A DNA stretch of 64,000 nt from Karalla daura (Eukaryota; Chordata; Actinopteri; Chaetodontiformes; Leiognathidae): assembly GCA_029224185.1 (NCBI GenBank), contig CM055201.1, forward strand, positions 4,503,545 to 4,567,544, given 5' to 3'. A model generated the notes under the pieces. That model was given only the letters and a program-made list of their open reading frames with translations, made no database searches and had not been told where the DNA came from. Position numbers and translations under genes: made by a program. Positions 13,254-33,190 of this stretch are shown piece after piece. The first letter of the stretch is position 1; every line of letters begins with the position of its first letter.

Positions 13254-15711
13254 GTCTCCCAGCGTGCAGCCAAGCTCTGAATCGCCGCGCTCACTCACTC
13301 AGCTTAAACATCCCCAGAATGTCTCTCATCTTGTGTCTGTCCCTGCAGTTGCGATCCAATGTTTGGAGACCACCTTCAAGATCAGCTCCAGCGACTGCCA
13401 CCTGGCTGTGCCGCAGCCGCTGACAGAGATCTTCCTCAACTCCCTGCTTAAGGTGGGCGCTGCCAAGGTGCTAGTACGGCAGCTATGGGTTTCAGTCAGA
13501 ACTGCCATGGATGCTATTAGAACAAGCCCTAAATGATGGGAACAGCCCAGTTTCTTACACATTTGGCGTCCTTTCATGTTTATCTGGCAACCATAAGTAG
13601 GCTTTATGCTGCTCTTCATCCCAGGTTACCTTTGATGCAGGACTGGCTCATATCAAGGGAGCGCCAGGACGTGCCCTAATGCGAGATAAATGTTAGATAA
13701 TACACAGCCAGTGCGGTAGACATTATATTACTGAGGCTATGTTCGGTGCGTCCTGGCTCTCCCTTAATGGTCTTCATCCAAGCACATCAGTGATTTTTGT
13801 TTTGTTTTGTTTTGCCCTATCCCAGAATGACAACCTAACCATTCCAGAGACGTCCCCATCTCCAGAGGACATCGAACGAGCAGAGCAACTAAAGAATGAA
13901 GGTAATGTGAAAGCTTTGATGAAAGCTGTGAATGTTTATTTTGATTTCATAGCAGTTCCACCCTGTGGGGCAGACCCGTTAACGTTCACTTTTACTATCA
14001 CTATAACTATAATACAATACTATTTTTAAACATTGTGTAAAGATCAATATTTGATCAGCTATAACCGTCAGCTTAAGTCATGTGCTGGTAAAGATGTTAT
14101 GTCTTCGCTGCGATAAACCCACATGTAAAACTACTATTTCACAGGTATTAACTTATTCATTTTTATGAAAAACTTCTCTCTTCCTCCCGTTTCTGTCCTT
14201 TTTGCAGCTTTGCTGGAATTTTTAAGAGAAAATAAGTGTATTTGTAGGACAAAAGGAACACATACAATGCCACATGACTGTAGTTTTAAAACTTGTTGAA
14301 ATTCAGAAAAAAACAGAATGAAAAATAAAAACAGTAGGTTTCAAAGACTCATTGTCGACCGTTTGAAGGGTATGACATCGTGGGATCGGGAACGTTTTCA
14401 GGGTTTTTTGGCGTAAATCTGTCAATTTTTGCGGATGACGGCATTCTGTTTTTTATCTCCGCATCTCGACACATCCAGCCCCTTTCTGTGCGCAAACTGA
14501 GCTAACAATCCAAGGTTTTATTTTTAGGGAACAATCACATGAAGGAAGAGAACTACAGATGTGCTGTGGAGTGCTACACGAAGGCCATTGACCTGGACCT
14601 CAGAAATGCCGTGTACTACTGCAACAGGTACTCACAAACAGGACCTCACACGGACGTCACTTGGTGCTGTAATACCTTCCTCAGTCCTGGTTTTCACACG
14701 GTGTTTTTCAAAGCCTCGGGGTCAGGTCCCTTGGTGGTATATTATGCACAAGAGGTAGAGATCTATGAGGCGGAGATCGAGGTAACTCCGGGGTCCGAAT
14801 GTGCCCTCATTTGCAGGGCCGCGGCCCACAGTAAACTGGGAAACTACACGGAGGCCACCGGCGACTGTGAGAGGGCCATCGGGATCGATCCCACCTACAG
14901 CAAAGCCTACGGGAGGATGGGGTGAGAGATGCGCTGTTTGAACTGGCTTTACATGGCTCTGGGGTATCTCTTACAGATCCAACAAGTGTTTTTTGCTTGC
15001 GTTTCGGTCTCCAGTTTGGCTTTGACGGCCATGAACAAGTATCCAGAGGCGATCACCTACTTCAAGAAAGCTTTGGTTTTAGACCCGGAGAACGACACCT
15101 ACAAATCCAACCTGAAGATAGCCGAGCAGAAGCAGAAGGAAGCAACAAGCCCGGTGAGTACAGTTATCAAGCCGTCTCTTGCCTGTTTGCCTTTTTCACC
15201 ATGGATTACAATTTGTAATCAATTCTGAATCAACAGTGGGATTATTGCAGTTATCGAGCGATTATTAGGATTATTGTGATACTCATTTTATTGATTAATG
15301 TCTCGACTAATGGGTGTATTGGTTGTTTGGCATATGAAATGGTGAAAAATGTTGACCCATGTTTCACAGGGTCGTCAAACACCTTGAGTCTACTGTCATA
15401 GACAGCTAAAGAAACCGGAAATTAGACTCAATTTCTGGCAAACACACTCTAAAGCAGTTTTAAATAAACTAATCATAAATTAGTTGATCATAAAAAGAGG
15501 CATTGGCCATTGTTTTAGTCACTGATCCGGAGTGGAACAGTTGTCATGGCGCTGCTGTGCATCTCATTAAATTCACACTGGCTGTTAATGAGACTTTTGT
15601 TATCGAATGTCTGCCACAGATTGCCGCTGGACTGGGATTTGACATGGCCAGTTTAATTAACAACCCCGCCTTCATTAGCATGGTGAGAGCATATTGCAGA
15701 CACACACGCAC

Positions 15712-15742
<31 letters not shown>

Positions 15743-16102
15743 TAAAGCGCTGCGTAAAGCTGTCCGACAGGTGTGCTGTGCTTGTTTCGTCTCCGACAAG
15801 GTTGGCCCACATATTTCCCCAAATTGTTTGCGTGTTCACCAGAATTTATTGTGTAAGTAGGGGAGAGGATCCCGTGCGGGCCTTGGGGCAATCCCGCCTG
15901 GTTAAATAATGACACATGGGAACGTCTGTCTGGCCAAGAACGCCTCTACGAGCGTGCCAGAGCTTTTACTGCTGCTGCGGCAGAGGCGAGGCACATCTAA
16001 ATCAGACTTCTGCTGAGTTGTAACAAAGCTGCCACAGCCATAACAGAGGAAATGCTGCTCTTAATTAGTCGAGATAAAAGAAGACCAGACAGATGGATAG
16101 AC

Positions 16103-16151
<49 letters not shown>

Positions 16152-17074
16152 TGAAATGGCGAATCACACAGAATCACAGTTTAAAGTGACACTCCATTTC
16201 TCCTCCACAGGCTGCGAGCGTGATGCAGAACCAGCAAGTGCAGCAGCTGTGAGTGCGGAGAGCGCGTGAGTGCGTCTGCTTTCGAAATGAGGTCGGAAGC
16301 AGCTGTTGACTGAGCGTCTCTCTCTCTCTCTGTGCCCCGGGCGCTGTGTAGGATGTCAGGAATGATGTCCAACGCAGTCGGAGGTCCGGCGGCGGGAGTG
16401 GGAGGACTGTCAGACATCTCCAGCCTGATCGAAGCGTAAGCGCTCCAAACCCACCCGGGGAACGAGAGGGATTGAAGGAGGGCAGAGAATGGTCGAAATG
16501 GTCTATTTATCCTCGTTTTCTCTCACCCGCCTTTGATAATCGGCACCTTTTGCTTGCTGTCCCTCTCCATAGACATCACGCGCAATGGCTAGCTAGCTAG
16601 CTAGGCAGCTACAGTATACAGGTGTACTTTCCATTAATTTCATTGGACAACATGCCGTTGACAGTACAGCCGGTAAGAGTCAAGACGTGTGGGGCAGAGG
16701 CCGCTGATTGCCTGACTGCCATTATGACTGACTGGGCCGTACGTGAAAGTGGGCGGGCCTAGGTCCAGCCAGGTTCTTGGTGGATCTTTCCATATCCAGG
16801 TGCTCCACAGCCCTATGTGTAAATATGATGTCTATGTTAGCACAAGGACAAAGGCTCATTTACATACTTTGCATTGGAGTGGCAGCTGAGAGGTTGATCC
16901 ACTAGGAAGCAACGCTCAGTTCAGAGTACTCAGAGTCCCAGGACGTTTTTTTGTTCCCGAAAAAACATGGCGGCGGGGGAAGAAATCATGATCATGTTCA
17001 CTGGAGATTCAAACAAGGGCAGTGCAGGAGACGGCGTTAGCCTGTTCGCTCACTGAATACATTACGTCTTGTTC

Positions 17075-17112
<38 letters not shown>

Positions 17113-17498
17113 TTACGGTGGTATAACTCTGGTGGTATAAAACCAGTGGTTTCATGTGTATCAAAGCATATCTAAGATAGCTGAGAATGGACCAAATTCC
17201 GCATGAGAGGTTCACACAGAACCGAAGAAGAAAAGCAAGGCACATAGAGCGTTTATGGGCCCTACATCTTCCATTCAACCATTCTAGGTCCCCTTTCAAG
17301 GATGAGAGGTGAAAGGGGATTTCTTTGGAGGGGAGGTTGCACATTGCATGAGTATGTACGTGTGATCTGTGATAATCTCATGTCAGGGGGCAGCAGTTTG
17401 CGCAGCAGATCCAGCAGCAGAACCCAGAGCTGATCGAGCAGTTGAGGAACCACATCCGGAGCCGCTCGTTCAGCGGCAGCGCCGAGGAGCACTCATGA
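12943..17498 (+). CDS. sgtb: small glutamine-rich TPR-containing protein beta
   Basis: SGT proteins are cytosolic Hsp70/Hsp90 co-chaperones; the alpha paralogue hands tail-anchored proteins to the GET/BAG6 pathway (family knowledge). Ten coding exons: 12943-13042, 13349-13452, 13826-13901, 14528-14627, 14817-14921, 15015-15153, 15620-15682, 16211-16248, 16352-16435, 17387-17498. They join to 921 nt, 306 aa plus stop; human SGTB is 304. Parts in order: N-terminal homodimerisation domain (FSIVQFLRDQ, SDEQESLE, AIQCLE), three TPR repeats (starting near AEQLKNEGNNHMKEENY, AAAHSKLGNYTEA and ALTAMNKYPEAITYFKKAL), then a Gln/Asn/Met-rich tail (FDMASLINNPAFISM, GQQFAQQIQQQNPELIEQL). The terminal AEEHS favours beta over alpha, as does the pairing with neurolysin; human THOP1 pairs with SGTA. 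An acceptor just before 12910 implies an upstream non-coding exon. Confidence 0.96.
13192..13249 (+). repeat. (TC)n microsatellite in sgtb intron
   Basis: Nearly pure TC dinucleotides, about 28 copies, between coding exons 1 and 2 of sgtb. Confidence 0.95.
15695..15743 (+). repeat. (CA)n microsatellite in sgtb intron
   Basis: CA repeat with a few G interruptions at its left end, directly after the donor of the sgtb exon ending at 15682. Confidence 0.95.
16091..16151 (+). repeat. (GATA)n microsatellite in sgtb intron
   Basis: About a dozen GATA tetramers with minor variation at the left edge, 60 bp upstream of the 38-nt exon at 16211. Confidence 0.95.
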
Positions 17499-18432
17499 TC
17501 CGCTCAGGTACGGTGTAAAACCAAGATCCAGCCTTTTCACCATTCAGCACATGCACGGTGCCTTTGATTAACGTCAGTTTGTTTTGTTTTGTTCTGTTTT
17601 TCAGCCTTGCTTCAGTTTTTTTTCCAAGGAAAGGGCAACCATATGGCGCGATTACAATCTCTACACCCATTTCTTAAAGTCAAATCCCCCGGCAGAGCTG
17701 GACTGAAGAGACAGGGATGGGGTTGAAGGCACTTTACCGTGACTGAAGGCTCCGCGGAGGGAAAAAAAGAGCGAGACTGAGATGGAGATGGACCATGACA
17801 CGAAGCGATCCCACACATCTAGGGCCAAAAAAACCCCCCAAAAACCAACATACCGCAAACTAAATCATAACGAGAGCCAAGAACTCATTCAGCCTACCGA
17901 GACAACATGAGTTAGTGGCGCGTCCGGAGCTTTTCCATCCCGCAGAGGTTGTGTTTTGTAAGTGCTGAAAAACGTCACATTATGAGTTGGGGGTTCTTCT
18001 GTTGGAGTAGCCACGGGTGGAGGGTTATGGAGGAATGTACTTATACCGCATTGCAGGGAACATTTCAGCTTCTTCTCACACCGTAACATCAGGTTTACCT
18101 TGTTTATACTGCATCCCAGGTCATATTATTTTTGTAGACCAGTCCCTGAGCGCGTAGGACTCACTTTTCAATGACTAAATATCCGAGGAGGACGGCAGTC
18201 AAATGGTATAGCAGTGTTTGCAGCCTGCGTCGTGTTGTTATTGCACTTTAGTAAAAAAGAAAAAGGAAAAAACAAATAATCCCCCTTTAAGCCTGTTGAC
18301 TTGCCCATTAACTCGTATCGGAAATATTCCAACCGTTCATTTTGCATGCTCTTAAATCTGGTATTTGAGATCAGATGCTTTATGGAAACAAATAGTTATG
18401 CTAGGGCAGCACAATGTTTTGTCTAAAAGGTG

Positions 18433-18438
18433 AATAAA
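18433..18438 (+). terminator. sgtb polyadenylation signal AATAAA
   Basis: Canonical hexamer about 935 bp after the sgtb stop codon, the first clear one downstream on this strand. It places the 3' UTR at about 17499-18455. Confidence 0.6.
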
Positions 18439-18673
18439 TGTCCTGACATTGAGCAACTACTCACTCTCGTGCTCGTTTGTTTACCTTTGTGTCCTTCCCG
18501 GAAACGTACCAGATGTGAACAAGCCGAATTATTCTTTGAGGGACAATGCTGCGTCTGAAGACTTCGCACTTTTAAAAGTGACAAAAAGAATATTTTTACA
18601 TGGACTCCGAGTGAATGTTTTTAATGACAAAAGCCACCACGGAAAGCAATAGGAAATCAAAGGTCACAGAGAT

Positions 18674-18679
18674 TTTATT
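18674..18679 (-). terminator. trappc13 polyadenylation signal (AATAAA on the minus strand)
   Basis: TTTATT on the plus strand, about 190 bp past the trappc13 stop. It lies about 235 bp from the sgtb signal, so the two convergent genes end very close together with little or no overlap. Confidence 0.6.
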
Positions 18680-18869
18680 CACATTTATGCACATTTACAA
18701 GAGAGTGATTTATATTATTCACAATTCTTTTTTAAAATACAAGTTTTCTGCCGTCCGGTTGCAAAAAGAGTGAAATGTCAGCGTCGTGTGCAGAATTCCA
18801 CTGTTGGTCCATTCATGTCTAAAATGCCAAAAAAAACAAAAAAACAAAAACAAAAAGTCAATAAAACCC

Positions 18870-27515
<8,646 letters not shown>

Positions 27516-28559
27516 TTCGGCGGAGGAAATGGTCTTTTTTTTCTTTAAAGGGAGACGTTAGCCGCAGCGCTAGCCGCTGAACTGTGACCCCGCCCCCGCT
27601 GACGTTTCCACCTCCGGCTCGCGTGATGCTGCCGCTCGCGGGCAGGGAGTGGCACTACAACAACAACGACAGAGGGCCGAGCTTTTCTTGCGTGCAAGTC
27701 ATAATAAGACGTTGAATAAAACGAATTGAACGCCTAGTCAAAACCGTGACGTGCAGATTAAAAACCTGAGAGATGCTAGATCCGAAAAAGAGATGCTGTG
27801 TCAAAAATGTACGGAAGCCGAGAGCGACCAAAAATCAATCAAGTTATTAAAGAAATGTATAAATTGAACAGCTGAACAGTTGACCCATTAAGGGCAAACA
27901 ACACGGGCGTGTTTTTGATATTCCTTTGCACAAAAAACAACTTGCAGTTACGTTTCTCCCAAGGCAGCCCAGTTTGACATTGCTTCAAGAGCCCATCTTG
28001 ATCCAAAAATAAGAAATTGTGGGGTCAGAGGTAAATCAACGTTCAATTTTCATTTTTTTCAACATTCATTTCTGTGATAATGACTTACTATTTCAACCTC
28101 ATTTTAACAGTAGTACTTCCACAAACTTAAAGCGGACTTCAGTGTAACGAGGCAACTCAAGCTGTGTTGACTTGAGTTGCCTCGGTCCCTCATTCCATCT
28201 CTGAATACAATGTTCCTATTCTCGACTCTCGCTCCTATGCAGGCTGCGCTTGTGTCATCTGTCTCCTCAACAATTCTTTCACAGTTATTTTGTGAGTTTG
28301 CCGCTTTGTGAGCTTGTAGGGTGCACTTTTGTTTATTTAGTTGTTAACTTGAGAATCGATTAGTTGATATGACCCCTTAAAACATTTTTGAACATTGTTT
28401 GAAGAAATGAAGCCAAACTTCTCAGATCTTAGCTACTTGTATATAAATATTCTCTGGTTTATTCTGTCCTGACAGCAAGCTAAACATCTTCACCTAGATT
28501 CAACTAAACAACATTCATTTCATTCATTTCTTAATACTGCATGCAAGAAGTATTAAGAA

Positions 28560-28602
<43 letters not shown>

Positions 28603-28985
28603 AAGAAAACATCGACATGGGAAGAAAGCTGGTTACAGCAACTAAATGTGTGGAAATCTGAGCACCTCTCCTCAACACCCCACGGTCTCTTGCGCCACAG
28701 CGACCTCCAGTGGTCTGGTCCTGTATTCCTTCAGGTTCCAGCAACAATACTGTATGTCATCCATGTCATTTTAACAGATTGAGATTCGAGCTCGAGAAGT
28801 CGTGAATGATGGAATTTTTATTGATCCTGTCGCGGGTGCACAATAATAAACATGCAAAAACAAAACAACTCAAACATGGTGTGTGAAAAAAATTTCTTGG
28901 GGTGATTAAAGCAGATTTTAATAGATTTAGACTGTTTTCTCCACTCTTCTCCACTCTCTGTCTTGATACAGCGAGTCCCGCGCTC
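27516..28985. other. trappc13 promoter side and intergenic spacer
   Basis: The first 150 bp upstream of the trappc13 ATG is GC-rich and is the likely promoter. The rest is AT-rich with a TC microsatellite at about 28566-28597 and the cyb561a3 3' UTR at the right end. No gene seen. Confidence 0.5.
28817..28822 (-). terminator. cyb561a3 polyadenylation signal (AATAAA on the minus strand)
   Basis: TTTATT on the plus strand, about 165 bp past the cyb561a3 stop codon. The surrounding tttattgatcc resembles a common fish repeat tail, so the signal may be repeat-derived. Confidence 0.5.
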
Positions 28986-31657
28986 TCATGAACTGTTGTT
29001 ACTGGGCAGAAGCTGTAATCAGAATAAAACCTCGATTATTATCGCACCAAAGGGTTAATATGCGGATAGAAAACGAATCCAGATGGAAAAAGATGAATCA
29101 TGTTTAATCACCATAAACCAGGAGTGGCTTCCATAGATAACACATAACAATGTTTCCAATGATTAACCAACAATAGAACGGACATGTACAGACAGATACT
29201 CACTTGGACGCTTTCCCCGGCTGCCTCCAGCCGTTGCCAGCTGTTCTTGGAGAGGATACCGAAGACGACCAAGCCAAAGGCCACGATGAGGAGGCCGAGG
29301 GAATTTGCAAACTTTGCCTCCGCAGGAAGCGAGCTGTACGGCTCGGGGCTGCCGCCGCCGCTGCAGAACACAGGGGTGAAGTCTGTCAGAGAAAGTCCAG
29401 CGACCTCTGGCATTGTGAACATGGTGTGTGATTTCCCCTCACAATCACCGCAATCAGAATTGTTGTTTATTGCACAACAACTTTTGCACGTACAGGAAAT
29501 TCGTTATGACATGCCAGTGCTTAACAGTGACATGGATAAAGTAGGGGAAACACAGAGAGTGAAAGTCATCTGTCACAATAACGTTTCCACGGGCTTAGAG
29601 CTAGCACACAAATACGAGCATCAACAAGTATAAATGTTTGCATTTTTTCTGCAGCAGCAAAGACAACAGAAAAACATCAACTAAAGACAAATCAATAAAT
29701 AGATAGATAGAAAATAAATGCCTACAACCCAGGGGAAATATGAACACAAAATGAAGTAAAAACAAAGTTCCTACGTGAAGAAATTCAGCTGCTATTTGCT
29801 TTTTCGTGCTCTGATGTTCATCACGCACCTCATGCCAACAACAAATTCCTCAAAAGCACTTAAAATGGTGACTTTCTTTGTACAGATGAAACATGTAGCA
29901 GGCCTGAAATACATTGCAAAGTGAATATATATTGGGATGTATCGCAGTTCTCGCACTTACAGAGCAAAGAACAAGTCCTCGTTGATCCCGCTGATGCAGG
30001 AGGCCACGCTCAGGATAAGGATGGTTTTCCCCGTCCAGACGTGGGCTGGCTTCAGGCTCCTACGGAACCACAGTGGCGAACACGGAAGCAGGAAGCCTGC
30101 CAGCCCGAGGAGCCACTGCGGCAGCAGGTGAGAAACCACATCTTCCCTGAATCAGATGAATGAACAACGACGGACGTCGACGGCACTACTCTACTCCTGC
30201 CCATCCATGAATGGACTGGATCGAGAGGCGTTTTGCACACGCCTCGGCCCTCTGCAGAATGTTACAAACCGTGTCTCATGTCACGCATTTCTTCTTTAAT
30301 CTGCCCGTACCTGGGCTGAGAACAGCAGCACGGTGACGACGCCCACCCAGCTGTGCAGAGAGTACAGGTTGGGGATCTTCAGGTGCTGGTGGAAGTTGAA
30401 CACGGCGTACAGGCCGAGGCCGGACAGCACCAGGGCGGCGAGCATCAGCCCAGCATGCGCCAGCTTCCAGGTGAGTTTGCCCTGCTGCCAGGTGAACGGC
30501 AGCCGGAAGAGGACAGCCGCTGCAGGGACATCGACAATTTATACGTGCCGGTTTGGACGGGACCGACTGCGGAGCCGCTGAATGGAGCGTTTCATCTTTG
30601 CGGTCTGGTGTTAACAGAACATCATGAGAGGTGCCTCTGAGGCTTTAGAGAGAGAAAAAAAAACGAAACTAAAAAAAACTTCTTTACGATTCTTTCACAG
30701 CTGCTTTCTGAAGGGCGAGATCCAAACAGCATGAAATGTGAGTTCCGAGTTATTTTGAGAACTGATTCGTTGATTTGAGCTTCTAAAAACCTCTTTGAGC
30801 GATATTTTGAGTCAAACTTTTCGGATCTCAGCTACTTGTACGGAAACGTTCTCTGGTTTATTCTATCCTCTGTGACAGCAAACTAAACGTCTTTGATTTG
30901 CGCTTTGCCTTTGTGAATTGCAAATAAACATTTCCTTCACAGTTGCGCTGACATTTTATAATCCGTGAGTGTCAGACACAATTTCCCTCAGAGGCCGCAA
31001 GGGCCTGCGAGAACAGAAGAATCAAACTACTTGTCATAGAACTGTTTAATTATTGACTTTGCATTTAGTTGTTAGGTTCTTGTGTTGAAATGTGGCACAA
31101 TTCATGAAATAAGCTTGGTATGAAAACAAATGGACACGGAAACATCTGAGACCGATTGATTTAGTCAATTTGTCGAAGCTTGTGCGAAGAGCTCAACTCA
31201 TGAGCTGCAAAATTACGTGAAGATCTTCAAATCATTTGCTCTGCTTTGGCAAGATTAGCGGTACAAAGGTTTTTAATGAAAATACCTTTGACGGGTCATT
31301 TTCTCAGACTTCCAGGAAGCTCTCCTCAGATTCGCAGAGGATATTGTGGTGAACAGGCTATGTTGTGAACTCCTGGGGGGGCATGAAGTCACCTGATTCT
31401 CATGCGTAAAATTCATTGAAGGCAGCAGTTTTAAGGTGGAATGAATAGCGAAAGGCCCATCTTACCGTACCATTGCCGTACAGGACCAGGAGCCCTGACA
31501 CCATGAGCACCGGATGCCAGTTGGCCTGCAGGTCGGAGCCGTCCCAGGAGAAGCCTCCTCTCCACCTCCAGTTCCAGACGGCCACACAGATCAGGCAGAG
31601 CAGCCCCAGCAGCAGGAGGAGCAGGTAGGCACAGTAGAAGAACACAGACGGCCTCAT
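28986..31657 (-). CDS. cyb561a3: cytochrome b561 family member A3 (lysosomal ascorbate-dependent ferric reductase)
   Basis: CYB561 proteins pass electrons from cytosolic ascorbate across a membrane; the A3 member acts on late endosomes and lysosomes and reduces ferric iron (family knowledge). Five exons, in transcript order: 31657-31471, 30519-30311, 30115-29961, 29360-29204, 29012-28986. They join to 735 nt: 244 aa plus stop; human CYB561A3 is 242. The b561 core has six hydrophobic segments and four haem-ligand histidines, in ANWHPVLMVSG, WKLAHAGLM, NLYSLHSWVG and KPAHVWTGK. The Trp-Arg-Gly-Gly-Phe motif before NWHP and the PYSSLPAEAKFANS segment are A3-like. The last exon encodes only LLPSNNSS and the stop, parallel to the Leu-Leu-containing human tail that may act as a lysosomal sorting signal. 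The ATG at 31657 gives the N terminus matching human, but the frame stays open further upstream (see finding). Confidence 0.92.
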
Positions 31658-33190
31658 GTCTGCTGCAGCAGGAGAGAGCACAACACGGACGAACGACATG
31701 GAGCCACTTTTGATCTGTTCAGGGCAAACTGCTTGAAAAAGGGTGGAAAGACAGAAAAAGATACTAGTACAAATGCCGCGGTGTCTGTGGAGTACCACTG
31801 CTACTGAAAACCAATTTGAATAAATATAGGATTGTATTACACCTTTTCATTCTGTCATATGCATATATTGATGATCATTTAAAAAAATTGTGTACATGAA
31901 CTTGTGTTTTATGTACATATGTGTGTGTGTGTGTGTGTGTGTACACATTATCTAAAAAAATCTCCGTATCACAAATCTTAGGAAACCAGTGAAGCTATAG
32001 ACAGCATAGCCCAAAATGACCATGGATAAGGACAGTGCAGAAGCGAATGTAAATGTGAAATGAATACATTTCCCCTTTAGTTCATTCAACCGTAAAAGTG
32101 GTGTTACTTCCCACCAGTCCACAGTGAAGAGAGAGAAATAATTTTAGGAATCTCTACTCACCATTGGAGGGTGACTCGGGCTGCGACAGCAGCGTCCTTC
32201 GGCTGTCTCTTCTGAAATAAAAGTGTTGTTAAAGCAGCGACGCTTTTATGCTCGCTGTGTGTTATTGTGGGGGTTGGAACAAAGACAGACTCAAGACGGG
32301 GGGGAAAGCAGCTCTCTCCGCTGCATTAGTCACAGCCGTTTGTGAAAGGAAGGCTGGAAAGCAGATTTCAAGTTTCACAACTTTCTGCTCAGTCACGATC
32401 ATCCGCTGTGGATCACTTGCAGTGCTGGAATCCCGATTTAATTGATTGCAAGAAAAACAAAAACAACTGTAACTGTGACATACAGTATACAGGTAAAGAC
32501 TAAGGTTTGGCTTCACAGTGGGAAGTACAGTCATTATAGCCATGTTTCCTACCACTTCTTGTTGTTCTTGTTCAGACCTTGTACAGACAAAAAAATTATC
32601 TTATTTCTGTTTAGATTCAGTTTGAAACGATCTCAATCTCAATATCCTATATATATATGATATCATTGTTTGATATTTCAATCTTAATATTTTCAGCAAA
32701 TACGTCAACTACTTTTAGTGACGAGGTACAGTTTTTCCAAAACATGGAAGTATAGCTAATCAAATTTTTAATTTTCATTTTGATTTTAAACAACAATTGA
32801 AGATAAAGGCGCAAGGCTTCCTCCCAGGCATTTAAGAGGTTTTTATCTGTCTTTGTCAAATGGCCCGCGTGGCCTCTGTCAAGCGCTCACCGTGAAACGC
32901 GGTTTTGCGCAGAGCCGCGGAGTAGAAGAAAGGCTGCAGTGTTACACTCCGGGCCCAGCAGACCGTCACAGCCAGGCCGCGGCCACTCTGAGCTCTCATC
33001 TGACATCATCATGACACAATCGAAGACACATCCAGGAAACGTCCGAGCGAGGCTTTCCACAGCAGCACCGGGAGGAAGGACAGAGAGGAGCAGCCACAAC
33101 AGGAACACACCCAGGCAGTTGGGCTGTGGCACTGTCATCTCAAAAGCGCCACACACGTAAGGGCTGGTGAAGTAGTAAGTAATCTGCAAA
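31658..33190 (-). other. cyb561a3: cyb561a3 upstream exons: 5' UTR or N-terminal extension
   Basis: Two further exon-like blocks lie upstream on the minus strand. One is 32211-32162 (acceptor ttcag, donor gtgagt, 50 nt). The other ends at 32891 with donor gtgagc and is open from about 33189. Joined to the acceptor two bases before the 31657 ATG, they form one continuous reading frame into cyb561a3. That frame contains an ATG followed by a hydrophobic, signal-peptide-like stretch (LGVFLLWLLLSVLPPGAA). Human CYB561A3 starts at the equivalent of the 31657 ATG, so by homology this is 5' UTR; the open frame leaves an extended isoform possible. Confidence 0.4.

Noticed and set aside
12573..16151. 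CRISPR-like array from regularly spaced repeats
   Set aside because: The repeats are TCCA, TC, CA and GATA microsatellites without unique spacers, in a vertebrate genome.
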